From NCBI GenBank assembly GCA_024743075.1, contig JANSXG010000002.1:1-50728 (forward strand): a stretch of 50,728 nt of DNA, given 5' to 3'. The translations under genes and the position numbers were made by a program. The notes beneath the pieces are model-generated. The model was not told the DNA's origin. It saw nothing but the letters and a program-made list of their open reading frames with translations, and did no database searches. Of this stretch, positions 8,823-16,959 are shown piece after piece. Within the stretch, counting starts at the first letter, position 1. Every line of letters begins with the position of its first letter. The DNA comes from a bacterium (lineage in GTDB: Bacteria; Planctomycetota; Phycisphaerae; Phycisphaerales; UBA1924).

Positions 8823-10190
8823 GTGCCACGCTCAAGCTTTATCCTGAACGTTTTCGCCGCGTGTCTTGTCGCCCTCGGATGCGGGCGTGCCAATGCCAGC
8901 GTCAGCGCCGACCGCTCCGCGCTGACAGGAAGCGTGATTTTCATCCACCCCGACGGAGCATCCGCCGCGACGTGGGCGGCGGCGCGTGCCCTCTATGTCG
9001 GGCCTGACAGCAATCTGAACTGGGACCTGCTTCCGGCCGTCGGCGTGTATCGCGGCCATATGAACGATTCGCTCACGGCCACGAGCAACGGCGGCGCGAC
9101 CACGCACGCCTTCGGCATAAAGGTGGCCTCGGATGCGTTCGGTCTCACCGCCGGCGGTGACCGGGGGGAGCGCATAGTCGACGAACAGGGGCGCTCTCTG
9201 AGCGTTGCGATGCAAGCCCTGCGAAGCGGGATCCCTGTCGGTCTGGTGCAGACCGGTGTTTCCACTGAACCGGGAACCGCCTGCTTCGTGTCGGAGGCGG
9301 ATTCGCGTCACGACCATTTCGACATCGCTGCGCAGTTGATCGACTCGGGCGCGACAGTCCTCTTCGGCGGCGGCGAGAAGCACTTCCTCCCGGTGGGTAC
9401 GAAGGGTGTTCACGGCGAGGGGCAACGTCCGGACGGACGAAACCTCATCGCCGAGGCGATCGATCGCGGCTACACCGTGGTCCGAACCCGAGATGAGCTG
9501 CTGAGCCTGCCGACCTCGGTCGACAAAGTGCTCGGTCTCTTTGCGTGGGACGCCACGTTCAACGACAAGCCCGAGGAGATTCTCAAGGAGAAGGGCCTGA
9601 CGAACTTCGATCCGGAAGCACCGACCGTCGCAGAGATGACCGATACCGCGATCCGGATCCTCTCCGCCGGTGGCGAACGCTTCCTTCTGGTGGTTGAAGA
9701 GGAAGCCACGGACAACATGGGAAACAACAACAACGCGTCCGGGACCCTTGAAGCCGCGCGCCGGGCGGATGAAGCCTTGGGAGTGGCATTGCGACATCTC
9801 GCCGACAACCCCCAGACCCTCCTTATCACGTGCGCGGACAGCGACGGCGGTGGTCTGAGAATGAATGGCATCGCGCTCGCACCCGGTGAGGACGCCCCTC
9901 GGTCGCTCCCGGCCTGGGATCCCAACGGTGCCCCCGTCGACGGTGCGAACGGCACGGGATCTGCCCCGTTCATCGCTGCCCCGGATCGAAACGGCCGCCG
10001 ATTGCCTTTCGCCGTGGTCTGGTCGAGCAAGACAGACGTTTCCGGCGGCGTCCTTGTTCGTGCGGACGGTCTGAACAGCCAGCGTGTACGCGGGACTGTG
10101 GACAACACGATGATCGCGGAATTGATTCGGTTGACGCTCTTTGGTTCTCCCGACGGCCCGGCGGAACCGCTACTCAGTGCTCGCAACTGA
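8823..10190 (+). CDS. Alkaline phosphatase family protein, secreted
   Basis: About 455 residues if started at the GTG at 8823, which follows AGAGG by eight bases and places a signal peptide (PRSSFILNVFAACLVALG) at the N-terminus; a TTG at 8805 is the alternative. The mature part begins with GSVIFIHPDGAS, the first metal-binding aspartate loop of the alkaline phosphatase fold. TATSNGGATTHAFG follows, at the place of the TDSAxxATA nucleophile segment, and then VVEEEATDNMGNNNNASG, matching the VEGGxxDxxGHxND metal segment with Asn where many members have His. Expected role: removal of phosphate from phosphomonoesters outside the cytoplasm. The altered nucleophile segment (no DSA) is a variant, so specificity is uncertain. 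It is divergent from the 8627 gene across about 195 bases. Confidence 0.85.
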   Translation: MPRSSFILNVFAACLVALGCGRANASVSADRSALTGSVIFIHPDGASAATWAAARALYVGPDSNLNWDLLPAVGVYRGHMNDSLTATSNGGATTHAFGIKVASDAFGLTAGGDRGERIVDEQGRSLSVAMQALRSGIPVGLVQTGVSTEPGTACFVSEADSRHDHFDIAAQLIDSGATVLFGGGEKHFLPVGTKGVHGEGQRPDGRNLIAEAIDRGYTVVRTRDELLSLPTSVDKVLGLFAWDATFNDKPEEILKEKGLTNFDPEAPTVAEMTDTAIRILSAGGERFLLVVEEEATDNMGNNNNASGTLEAARRADEALGVALRHLADNPQTLLITCADSDGGGLRMNGIALAPGEDAPRSLPAWDPNGAPVDGANGTGSAPFIAAPDRNGRRLPFAVVWSSKTDVSGGVLVRADGLNSQRVRGTVDNTMIAELIRLTLFGSPDGPAEPLLSARN

Positions 10191-10518
10191 TCCACCGCTT
10201 CCGATCTGCCCGCTTCGGGGTGGCACGGATCAAAACCGGCAAATGTGCGTAGGCTATTCGTGCCACCTCACGGATGCGGCGTTCCACCGCCGAAATTCGA
10301 CCGGCGGATGCGGTGATTGTCCGCATTGCGGCGCGTGATCTGATGAATCTGACAGCGCGACGGTGCGCAGAGTCTGGAATTCGACTGCGCATGGGGTAGC
10401 GTTTCAATCAGCGGACACGATGAGATGTTTACCGTTGTTCGTCGGCGCCCGGCCTGAGGAGGACCAACTCGTGGAGGTACGGGGCGCGGCGCCGAACATC
10501 TGATTGGAGGAGTCCACA
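10191..10518. other. Intergenic region, 328 bases, two small hairpins
   Basis: No convincing gene or RNA family was recognised. Two adjacent hairpins are visible: CCGCCG at 10287-10292 with CGGCGG at 10302-10307, then ATGCGG at 10308-10313 with CCGCAT at 10321-10326. There is no T-run, so a terminator for the alkaline phosphatase gene is only possible. The promoter of the 10519 gene should be in the right half; I see no clear sigma-70 hexamers. Confidence 0.35.
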
Positions 10519-12252
10519 ATGGACCGTACACCGACCCGCGGCCACGCCGCACTGTTGTCCTGCGCCTGCATTCTTTCCGCGATCAGCGGCACGGTGCTCG
10601 CAGCGCCCGACCAGACGACGCTCATACAGCCCGACAAGCCGATCGGCACGACCGATCTCGAAGACGGAGGCGATCTCGCCGAATCGCGTATCGCCCAGAT
10701 GTTTACGTACCAGGGTCGCCTGCGCCAGAACGGGCAACTCGCCAACGGCAACTACAACATCAACTTCGGGCTCTACGCCAACGCGATCGGTGGTGGCGCG
10801 CTCGCGAACTCGGGTGTGATCGTGGTTTCGGTCTCACAGGGAGTCTTCACGGTCGATCTGCCCTTTGGGACGAACCTGTTCGACGGTTCGAACCGATGGC
10901 TGCAACTGACCGTCAACGGATCGGTTCTGACGCCTCGTCAGAAGATCAACCCGACGCCGTTCTCTTTCACGAGCGATCAGATTGAATGGCCGATGTTCGG
11001 CTCGTACAACGGCCAGATGATGTCACTCGCGAATACCTCAGGGACCGGGACGGCTCCCGCGCTGTTCGTGCGGTCCGACTCGACGACGGGTGCCGCGAAC
11101 GCGTTCCTCGCCGAGATTTCGAACACCGCGCCGGGCTGCTTCTCGGCCGCTGTGCGTGGCGTGAACAACGGCGAAAGTGGTTGCGGCATCGGTGTTTGGG
11201 GATCGCATGAGGGCAACGGCTACGGGATCTACGGGAGCACCGTCGACGGCTACGCCGTGGTTGGTCAGAACACCGAAGAGAACGGGTATCTGTTCTACGG
11301 CTTCCAGCCGAGCGCGTTCGTCGTTCTTGGCAACGACTTTTACGGTGGAATCTACGCGAGCATCAGCGGTGCGAACCGTGACGGAGGTCGCATCATCAAC
11401 GGAACCACCGGAACCGATGTCACCTTCGCCAATCGCGATTCGCAGGGCGTTTTCGCGGTGAGCAGCACCGGTTCGTCATATGACTCGAACGCCGTGCGAG
11501 GTGTCCAGAGCACTCCCGGGAACAACGACACTCCCGCGATCTATGGAATCAACAACGACAGCGACTTCTGGGGCATCGGCGTCCGTGGTGACGGTAAGTA
11601 CCAGGGCGTCTACGGTGTCGCGGACGGAGACGAGAGCGCGAGCTACTACGGGGTCCGCGGGTTCGCTGACTCGGGCACGGGTGGAACCGGGTATGGGATC
11701 TACGGCTCGACCAGCGGATCCGGTACACGCTGGGCCGGGTACTTCGCAGGCAACGCCAACGTGACCGGAACGCTCTCGAAAGGCGCGGGCTCGTTCAAGA
11801 TTGACCATCCGCTTGATCCCTACAACATGTACCTCTACCACTCGTTCGTCGAGTCACCCGAGATGATGAACATCTACAACGGTCAGGCCCGCATCGATGC
11901 GAACGGCACCGCCACGGTTCAAATGCCCGACTATTTCCAGGCCCTGAACCGCGACTTCCGCTACCAACTCACGCCGATCGGTGCTCCGATGCCGAATCTC
12001 TACATCGCGCACGAGATGACCGAGCAGGGCGTCTTCGTGATCGCCGGCGGGGTGCCGGGAGCCAAGGTGTCCTGGCAGATCACGGGCGTCCGCGAGGACG
12101 CGTTCGCAAACGCAAACCGCATACCCGTTGAGGAGTGGAAATCTGGCGATGCCGTCGGCAAGCTTCTCCACCCCGAATCGTTCGGCCGCGGTCCTTCCGA
12201 GGGCATCGACGCGTCACGGGAAGCCTCCGAAGCCCGCAAGCTCGGCAACTGA
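10519..12252 (+). CDS. Exported beta-helix-like surface protein with conserved C-terminal domain
   Basis: 577 residues from the ATG at 10519, six bases after GGAGGAG; a signal peptide ends near SAISGTVLAAP. Residues about 55-150 (FTYQGRLRQNGQLANGNYN onward) form a beta-sandwich-like segment common in exported proteins of this phylum. The middle (about 170-430) has many GxYG-type turns (GYGIYGS, GVYGVADGD, YYGVRGFADSG), as in long beta-helical or trimeric fibre proteins. The C-terminal 150 residues (FKIDHPLDPYN, LYHSFVESPEMMN, RYQLTPIGAP, KVSWQITGVR) are a recurrent domain I have seen attached to such fibres in several phyla; its function is unknown. An attachment or surface-fibre role is inference. 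The small dockerin gene 25 bases downstream is probably co-transcribed. Confidence 0.75.
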   Translation: MDRTPTRGHAALLSCACILSAISGTVLAAPDQTTLIQPDKPIGTTDLEDGGDLAESRIAQMFTYQGRLRQNGQLANGNYNINFGLYANAIGGGALANSGVIVVSVSQGVFTVDLPFGTNLFDGSNRWLQLTVNGSVLTPRQKINPTPFSFTSDQIEWPMFGSYNGQMMSLANTSGTGTAPALFVRSDSTTGAANAFLAEISNTAPGCFSAAVRGVNNGESGCGIGVWGSHEGNGYGIYGSTVDGYAVVGQNTEENGYLFYGFQPSAFVVLGNDFYGGIYASISGANRDGGRIINGTTGTDVTFANRDSQGVFAVSSTGSSYDSNAVRGVQSTPGNNDTPAIYGINNDSDFWGIGVRGDGKYQGVYGVADGDESASYYGVRGFADSGTGGTGYGIYGSTSGSGTRWAGYFAGNANVTGTLSKGAGSFKIDHPLDPYNMYLYHSFVESPEMMNIYNGQARIDANGTATVQMPDYFQALNRDFRYQLTPIGAPMPNLYIAHEMTEQGVFVIAGGVPGAKVSWQITGVREDAFANANRIPVEEWKSGDAVGKLLHPESFGRGPSEGIDASREASEARKLGN

Positions 12253-12277
12253 CCCGAACGCGAAAGGAGATGCAGTC

Positions 12278-12679
12278 ATGCGTGACACACCAAATCCATA
12301 TCGGAGACTTCAGGCGGCTCTCGCGATGGCCTGCTTGGGTGGGATCGCGGTCGCCGGCGGGCCGTTCGAGATCAACGAATGGACCGTCGACGGCGGGGGA
12401 GGGCTATCGACCGGGGGCGCGTTCCAGGTGTACGGAACGGTCGGTCAACCCGATGCCAGCCCGCCGATGACCGGAGGCGGCTATGAAGTTGTCGGAGGGT
12501 TCTGGGGCGCTGTGAGTTGCCCCGCTGACCTGAACGGCAACGGCACGATCGACCTCGGCGACCTGAACATCGTCCTCGGCGCGTTCGGCGGCGGCGGGTC
12601 GGGCGACATCAACGGCGACGGCGTAACAAACCTCGCCGACCTGAACCTGATCCTCAGCAGTTTCGGCAGCCCGTGCTGA
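12278..12679 (+). CDS. Small secreted protein with dockerin-like repeats
   Basis: 133 residues from the ATG at 12278, preceded by AAAGGAG; a longer frame starting inside the previous gene is not supported. A signal-like hydrophobic stretch ends near GGIAVAGGP. The next 50 residues carry the glycine-rich pattern WTVDGGGGLSTGG, GTVGQPD and VVGGFW, a short module common in front of planctomycete C-terminal repeats. The remainder is a complete paired EF-hand module: CPADLNGNGTIDLGDLN and GDINGDGVTNLADLN, ending SFGSPC. The two cysteines that bracket the module could form a disulphide (inference). There is no catalytic domain, so an attachment or adaptor role for its fibre-like neighbour is possible but untested. 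Confidence 0.8.
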   Translation: MRDTPNPYRRLQAALAMACLGGIAVAGGPFEINEWTVDGGGGLSTGGAFQVYGTVGQPDASPPMTGGGYEVVGGFWGAVSCPADLNGNGTIDLGDLNIVLGAFGGGGSGDINGDGVTNLADLNLILSSFGSPC

Positions 12680-12689
12680 CTCTGAAACG

Positions 12690-12722
12690 ACAGCATGCTC
12701 TGGGAGACCGGAGCGGTGCTGT
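12690..12722 (+). terminator. Probable terminator after the fibre/dockerin gene pair
   Basis: Two-part hairpin 10 bases after the stop at 12679: outer arms ACAGCA/TGCTGT, inner arms GCTCTGG/CCGGAGC, loop GAGA, followed by TTGGT. The U-run is weak, but the stem is long and well placed for the end of the 10519-12679 transcript. Confidence 0.6.
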
Positions 12723-12844
12723 TTGGTAAACGACGAGCGGAACCAGCGAACGAAGCGCTGTGCCCCGCCGGCGCGAACTCCGCCGAGAGCACCGCGCACG
12801 GCTTCACGACAATCGTGAACGGCTTCGCCACGCCGGAGCGTTGC

Positions 12845-13345
12845 TCACAGGTCCAGTTTCGTCCCCGCGACCTTCGCGGCCGGATGCAGGATCAGCATCG
12901 CAACGAGATTGAGCAGCATCAGCACCAACGCCGCCGACAGTACCACGACTCCCCCCGCCTCGTCGGCCTGTGTGATCCCGCGATTTATCACCATCTGCTT
13001 GAACGACGAGAACGACAACCACACCAGCGCGCCGTATACGGCGTTCCCGAGAAACAGCAGGGCCCCCGCGATCTCAACAACCATCTTGAACGCATAGTCC
13101 GCCGCAGATAACGCGCCGCTGTAGACCACGCCCGCGACGATCAGGCACCCGACCGCGATGCCGGCACGAGGCCAGAACGACGGATCACCCGGGAACGGCA
13201 GCTTCGAAACAATGATCAGAAACGCAACAACCGCAACGGCCAGCCCAAGCTCATGCGCTCCCGTCGACCCCGGTTTCACGACCGATTTCAGAGACGCCAC
13301 CTCGGCTTCGAGCTTTCGAATCCGTTCAGTCTGATCAGCGCTCAT
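12845..13345 (-). CDS. Small integral membrane protein with N-terminal coiled-coil
   Basis: 166 residues from the ATG at 13345, chosen because GGAGGAG precedes it. Residues 5-20 (ERIRKLEAEVASLKSVV) are a short heptad-like coiled-coil. About four hydrophobic spans follow: LGLAVAVVAFLIIVS, AGIAVGCLIVAGVVYSG, EIAGALLFLGNAVYGALVW and GVVVLSAALVLMLLNLVAML. I do not recognise a family. It is chromosomal and lies just outside the left end of the integrative element; before integration it would have been the next gene downstream of ssrA on the same strand. Membrane localisation is clear, function unknown. Confidence 0.72.
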   Translation of the reverse strand: MSADQTERIRKLEAEVASLKSVVKPGSTGAHELGLAVAVVAFLIIVSKLPFPGDPSFWPRAGIAVGCLIVAGVVYSGALSAADYAFKMVVEIAGALLFLGNAVYGALVWLSFSSFKQMVINRGITQADEAGGVVVLSAALVLMLLNLVAMLILHPAAKVAGTKLDL

Positions 13346-13494
13346 ACTCTCCTCCTCGTCCTCACAGAGCACCCCTCGCGGTTTGCGAGCGGCGCGTAGA
13401 CCAGACCAGTCTACCCCAGACCCAAAGCGCCGCGTACCACCGCCAGACGCGAACGCAAGCCGCAGAACTCGAACCGCAAGCTATGAAAAGAAAC

Positions 13495-13520
13495 AGCCCG
13501 CTGCCACAGAGCAACGGGCT
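13495..13520 (-). terminator. Original ssrA terminator, stranded beyond the left element end
   Basis: On the minus strand the stem is AGCCCGTTGC with GCAGCGGGCT (one G-U pair), loop TCTGTG, followed by GTTTCTTTT: a standard intrinsic terminator. It lies 7 bases beyond the 24-bp tmRNA-end repeat at 13528-13551. Without the inserted element it would sit directly after the tmRNA 3' end, so it is most simply the ancestral ssrA terminator. Confidence 0.8.
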
Positions 13521-13936
13521 TGATCAATAGTGGAGCCGGGGGGAATCGAACAACCCCATTTTCCGCGATTTCGGATGCGTCAGGCGGGGTAGACGCACAC
13601 CAGAACGCACACGAGCAACTCGCAGAGATTGTTCGCGTGTGGGCAAGCCTCCCCGAGGCCTTCCGCGCGGCTGTGCATGGCCTGGTGCGCAGCGAGGCAG
13701 AGAGTGCGTCTCGCCAGCAGACACACGGTTCGTTCGCCCATGAGTCGAGCGATACCCCTGACGGGCGGAGCCATGCCCGACCGGGCGTACCATGCGAGCA
13801 CGGCAGGGGTGTTGATCGACGGGGCTCGGGAGCAGAAGGGCCGTCGGAGCGCTCGGCGGCGGGGTGCGGCTCGCCCGCACCCGCCGCGACGCGACAAGGC
13901 CCGACTCCCGGTGACGGTCGTGAGGTGTCCCCATGA
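13520..13936 (+). CDS. Orphan tail of the integrase reading frame (in frame across att core)
   Basis: 138 codons with no ribosome site at the first ATG. The frame passes through the att core as SGAGGNRT in the same phase as the integrase at the other end. In an excised circle the integrase would read through the core into the 127 codons after it, for a product of about 556 residues instead of 444. The tail has AHQNAHEQLAEIVRVW followed by LPEAFRAAVHGLVRS; a W-x-x-LPE-x-x-R-x-x-(6)-VR pattern is, as far as I recall, recurrent at the ends of planctomycete integrase-associated frames (not checked). Its stop codon overlaps the rep start as ATGA, the arrangement used throughout this element, which supports coding. 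The last 70 residues are low-complexity. In the integrated state it has no obvious start. Confidence 0.5.
   Translation: MINSGAGGNRTTPFSAISDASGGVDAHQNAHEQLAEIVRVWASLPEAFRAAVHGLVRSEAESASRQQTHGSFAHESSDTPDGRSHARPGVPCEHGRGVDRRGSGAEGPSERSAAGCGSPAPAATRQGPTPGDGREVSP
13528..13551. repeat. attL core (24-bp copy of tmRNA 3' end)
   Basis: Identical over 24 bases to 21763-21786; the two diverge immediately on both sides (A before against G, A after against C). Read on the minus strand it is the 3' half of the T-arm plus the acceptor strand of tmRNA, ending CTCCACTA. It is too short to be an RNA gene on its own. Confidence 0.93.
13594..13615. repeat. Left subterminal repeat (candidate integrase arm sites)
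   Basis: 22 bases matching 21595-21616 at 21 of 22 positions in direct orientation. It contains two CGCACA hexamers at 13594 and 13606, 12 bases apart. It begins 42 bases inside attL. Paired short repeats near both ends at helical spacing are typical of arm-type integrase or excisionase sites; that role is inferred. Confidence 0.6.
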
Positions 13937-14955
13937 GCACCTCGAAGATCTATCCCCGCTCTGTAACACCGGGGATAGAAAACCACTCAGACTCATCAGA
14001 CAGCCTCGCTGCCGGTGATGTACCAGGCGTTTACTGCACCATCGATTGGCTTCGAGGCACTTGCTCGGAAGATCATCTGGATCGCTTGATCGAGTTCTGC
14101 GAGAGCCGATTCGGGAGCCGATACCGGAGATCCACCGGCGCGAAGCACTTCGATCAAGGCTTTGACTGGTCGGGTGGCGTACAACTCAGCTACGGCCATT
14201 CAGCCGCGATCGCGATGCTCGATGTGCGCGGTGAGTGGCTGGCGTCGGTCGGCTTCGGTAGCCGCATTGCCGCCCTCCGATCGATGACTGCCTTCGGTCT
14301 CAAGATGACCAGGATCGACCTGGCGTTAGACTTCATCCATCAAGATCGCGAGCTCTACCACAAAGCGCTCGCGTCCTGTCAAAGGGATGAACACTGTCGA
14401 CTGAGGTCCTTCGAGCCGAACCCACGTTACGGACCAGGTCTCCAACCAACCAAGCTCGTCCTTCGCCTTGGTAGCCGTGAATCCTCCGCATGCGCGAAGA
14501 TCTACGACAAAGGGCTCGAACAAAAAGCCATGCCGCCAGGGGCATGGGAACGCATCGAGTGCGAGTTCAAGGAAGCCAAAGTCGCCGAAGTCGCGCAGCT
14601 TCTGATTGAGTCAGACGAACCGGAACAGCTCATCCCGGACATCGTGTTTGACACGTTCGATTTCAGGGAGCACAACGGGCGATCTGAGTTGAAGCGGCGT
14701 CCTCGGGTGGAGTGGTGGGCGGACATCGTTCAAGACCGCGGGATCCGCGTGCGGTCAGCGGTGCGGGCGAAGAGCTTCCAGAGGTGGAGAGACGCATTCG
14801 TCACTTCCTATGGACGGACTTTGCTTCGGCTTTCTGAGTCTGTCGATGTCAGCGTGCCCCGCCTGGTGGGGTTCCTACTCGCGGGATCACGTCCAGCGGA
14901 TCGACCAATTCCATTCGAGGGAGAGCTACGCGCTGAACTCGCGAGGTCCGAATAA
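13933..14955 (+). CDS. Replication initiation factor-like protein (Rep_trans family)
   Basis: 340 residues; the ATG overlaps the preceding stop (ATGA). Features fitting the Rep_trans rolling-circle initiator family are an early 'YCTIDWLRGT', a central 'KMTRIDLALDFIHQ' with the paired acidic residues of the metal site, 'LRLGSRESSACAKIYDKGLEQ' carrying the tyrosine region (KIYDKG), and 'WERIECEFK'. Family members nick a double-strand origin through a tyrosine and start rolling-circle replication of plasmids and integrative elements. The C-terminal third (about 240-340) does not resemble anything I recognise. Its presence suggests that the excised circle can replicate. Family assignment rests on motif spacing read by eye. 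Confidence 0.72.
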   Translation: MSTSKIYPRSVTPGIENHSDSSDSLAAGDVPGVYCTIDWLRGTCSEDHLDRLIEFCESRFGSRYRRSTGAKHFDQGFDWSGGVQLSYGHSAAIAMLDVRGEWLASVGFGSRIAALRSMTAFGLKMTRIDLALDFIHQDRELYHKALASCQRDEHCRLRSFEPNPRYGPGLQPTKLVLRLGSRESSACAKIYDKGLEQKAMPPGAWERIECEFKEAKVAEVAQLLIESDEPEQLIPDIVFDTFDFREHNGRSELKRRPRVEWWADIVQDRGIRVRSAVRAKSFQRWRDAFVTSYGRTLLRLSESVDVSVPRLVGFLLAGSRPADRPIPFEGELRAELARSE

Positions 14956-14991
14956 TTGCCCGGCTTGAGCCGAATGGCGCAAGGCGGGCAA
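14956..14991 (+). terminator. Strong hairpin directly after rep, before the qat operon
   Basis: Starts at the base after the rep stop codon. Nested arms: TTGCCCG/CGGGCAA, CTTG/CAAG and GCC/GGC around a GAAT loop, with single mismatches between the blocks. CTCCATTAGC follows, with no T-run. It probably ends or attenuates rep transcription and isolates qatABCD; an operator for a dimeric regulator is the alternative. Confidence 0.55.
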
Positions 14992-15114
14992 CTCCATTAG
15001 CTATTGTGCCAGGTGTGCGCCCTAGGCACGCGACTGTGGAAAGGGCCCATAATTTGATAGGATGGCACGCGTACTTCCCGGATTTCCGGGTGGACTCCGA
15101 GGAGAGCTCGACAG

Positions 15115-16959
15115 ATGTGGGTAGACGACGTTACTGACATCGATTTCGTCAATTTCACTAGCGTAGCTGACACCGTTGCCGAGGTGATACAGCGAGCCGA
15201 GGGACAACCGGTCTCGATTGGCGTTTCTGGGGCTTGGGGTGTCGGCAAGTCTTCGATGATCAGCCTGATCAAACATTCGATTGCCAAAAAGGATCTCAAT
15301 TCAAAATTTATCTTCGTGGATTTCAATGCATGGCTTTACCAAGGTTTTGATGATGTCCGCGCCGCTCTGCTCGAAATCATTGCCGAGAAGCTTAAGGATG
15401 TAGCGGAAGAACGACAGACTGGAATTGATAAGGCTAAGGAATTACTCGCCAGAGTTGACTGGCTGCGAGTAGTAAGGGCAACTGCAAGCAATGCCATCGC
15501 TTTGTCAATGGGCATGCCTCCGATGGGAATGCTTGGAGAGGCCTTTCGGCGCGGGAAAGCCATGGTCTCCAATGGGGTCACGGAAGATGATATTGATGCT
15601 GCTGGCGAGATGGCCGGTGAGATCAGTAGCTATCTAAGGCCGAAGCATGAAGAATCGCCTCCCCAAGCCATCCATGCTGTCAGATCGTGCTTTGAACAAA
15701 CGCTAGAGGAGCTTGGGGTCACATTAGTGGTACTAATTGACGACCTTGACAGGTGTCTGCCGGAAACCACCATATCGACACTCGAAGCAATTAGGCTCTT
15801 TCTGTTTCTCGATCATACTGCGTTCGTGATTGCAGCTGACAATGATATGATCAAAAATGCAGTCAGAAAGCACTTTGACGGTGTAAGTGATCAGCATGTA
15901 ACTAGCTACTTTGACAAGTTGATTCAGGTGCCCATAGGTGTACCGCCACTTGGTACGCAGGAGGTAAGAGCTTACTTAATGCTCTTGTACGTTGAATCAA
16001 GTGATATGGAGGATGAGGATAAGTCAAAAATACGCGCAGATGTAGTAAGCCAGCTTTCAAAAAGTTGGCAGGGACACCGCGTTGATCGAGCGTTCATGCA
16101 GACATTGGGACATCAGTATCCTGCATATCTGGTAGCCCGATTCGACGCTGCCGATCGGTTAGCACCCTTGATGACGACTGCTGAAGGCATTAAAGGCAAT
16201 CCTCGACTGATCAAGAGATTTCTGAACGCTCTGTCAATCCGTCTTTCGCTTGCGCATTCGCAAGGTGTGACTGTTGAGGAGACTGCTCTCACCAAGTTGC
16301 TTCTTTTCGAACGGTGCGGAGACCGCAAGGCGTACGCCGAGTTGGCAGAAGCGATTGCGAGTAGTGATGATGGAAAGCCGCTGTTCCTCTCAGGGTGGGA
16401 AAAGAGTGCGAGCGCGGGTGAAGAGATGGATCTCCCCCCGCACTGGGACTCTCCTTTTGCGCGAGCGTGGCTCGCATTGGCTCCGGAGTTGTCGGCCCTT
16501 GATCTTCGAGGTGCCTTGTATGTCAGTCGTGAGCACACACCTCTGATTACTCCAGAGGACCGTCTCTCGTCTGCGGGCATAGAAATCCTCACAGCTCTGC
16601 TCGACCACCCTGAAATGGCTGGCGGGCTGGCTCAAGATTTAGCTGGGCTGCAGCATGCAGAGCGAAGTGTGATTTTCGATCGTGTGCTCGAGCGTGCGCG
16701 TCTGATACAAGAATGGGGTATACCAGACGAGCTTGAGGCTTGCCTTGTCCTGTCGCGATCTGACGCATCTCTTGGCGATCGCCTGGCGGCATTTTTAGGC
16801 GAGCGACCAGCTGTTCAGTTGACACCGGCAATTGTGCAAAAGATATCAATGGAGCCATGGTCCAAGACGGTCTTCAAGCAATGGCAATCAGCGGATCCCT
16901 CTGAAGAAGTCAGCAGGGCCATCACGAGGGTATTGAAGGATGGGAACATCACAGTCTAG
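15115..16959 (+). CDS. qatA: QatA, KAP-family P-loop ATPase of the Qat anti-phage system
   Basis: 614 residues. Walker A is GAWGVGKSS at residues 39-47; after it FVDFNAWLYQ is the KAP-type 'F-NAW' strand. Residues about 105-150 (VRATASNAIALSMGMPP) are the hydrophobic insertion typical of KAP NTPases, and Walker B is LVVLIDD at 204-210, continuing LDRCLPE. The ATG at 15115 follows GAGGAGAG. KAP ATPases occur in several phage-defence systems. Here the following QatB-like, QueC-like and TatD-like genes identify Qat (QueC-like protein associated with ATPase and TatD DNase), reported to protect against phages by a mechanism not fully known. A candidate -10 (CATAAT) lies at 15048-15053. The gene has lower GC and uses TTA, ATA and AGA codons more than the flanking chromosome. 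Confidence 0.9.
   Translation: MWVDDVTDIDFVNFTSVADTVAEVIQRAEGQPVSIGVSGAWGVGKSSMISLIKHSIAKKDLNSKFIFVDFNAWLYQGFDDVRAALLEIIAEKLKDVAEERQTGIDKAKELLARVDWLRVVRATASNAIALSMGMPPMGMLGEAFRRGKAMVSNGVTEDDIDAAGEMAGEISSYLRPKHEESPPQAIHAVRSCFEQTLEELGVTLVVLIDDLDRCLPETTISTLEAIRLFLFLDHTAFVIAADNDMIKNAVRKHFDGVSDQHVTSYFDKLIQVPIGVPPLGTQEVRAYLMLLYVESSDMEDEDKSKIRADVVSQLSKSWQGHRVDRAFMQTLGHQYPAYLVARFDAADRLAPLMTTAEGIKGNPRLIKRFLNALSIRLSLAHSQGVTVEETALTKLLLFERCGDRKAYAELAEAIASSDDGKPLFLSGWEKSASAGEEMDLPPHWDSPFARAWLALAPELSALDLRGALYVSREHTPLITPEDRLSSAGIEILTALLDHPEMAGGLAQDLAGLQHAERSVIFDRVLERARLIQEWGIPDELEACLVLSRSDASLGDRLAAFLGERPAVQLTPAIVQKISMEPWSKTVFKQWQSADPSEEVSRAITRVLKDGNITV

Noticed and set aside
13531-13560. tRNA-like 3' end in a plus-strand region
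   Set aside because: Only the 24-bp core is shared with tmRNA and there is no upstream RNA body. It is the attachment-site remnant.
13411-13996. Minus-strand frames over the left element end
   Set aside because: Arg/Ser-rich shadows crossing the att core and the orphan tail, without ribosome sites.
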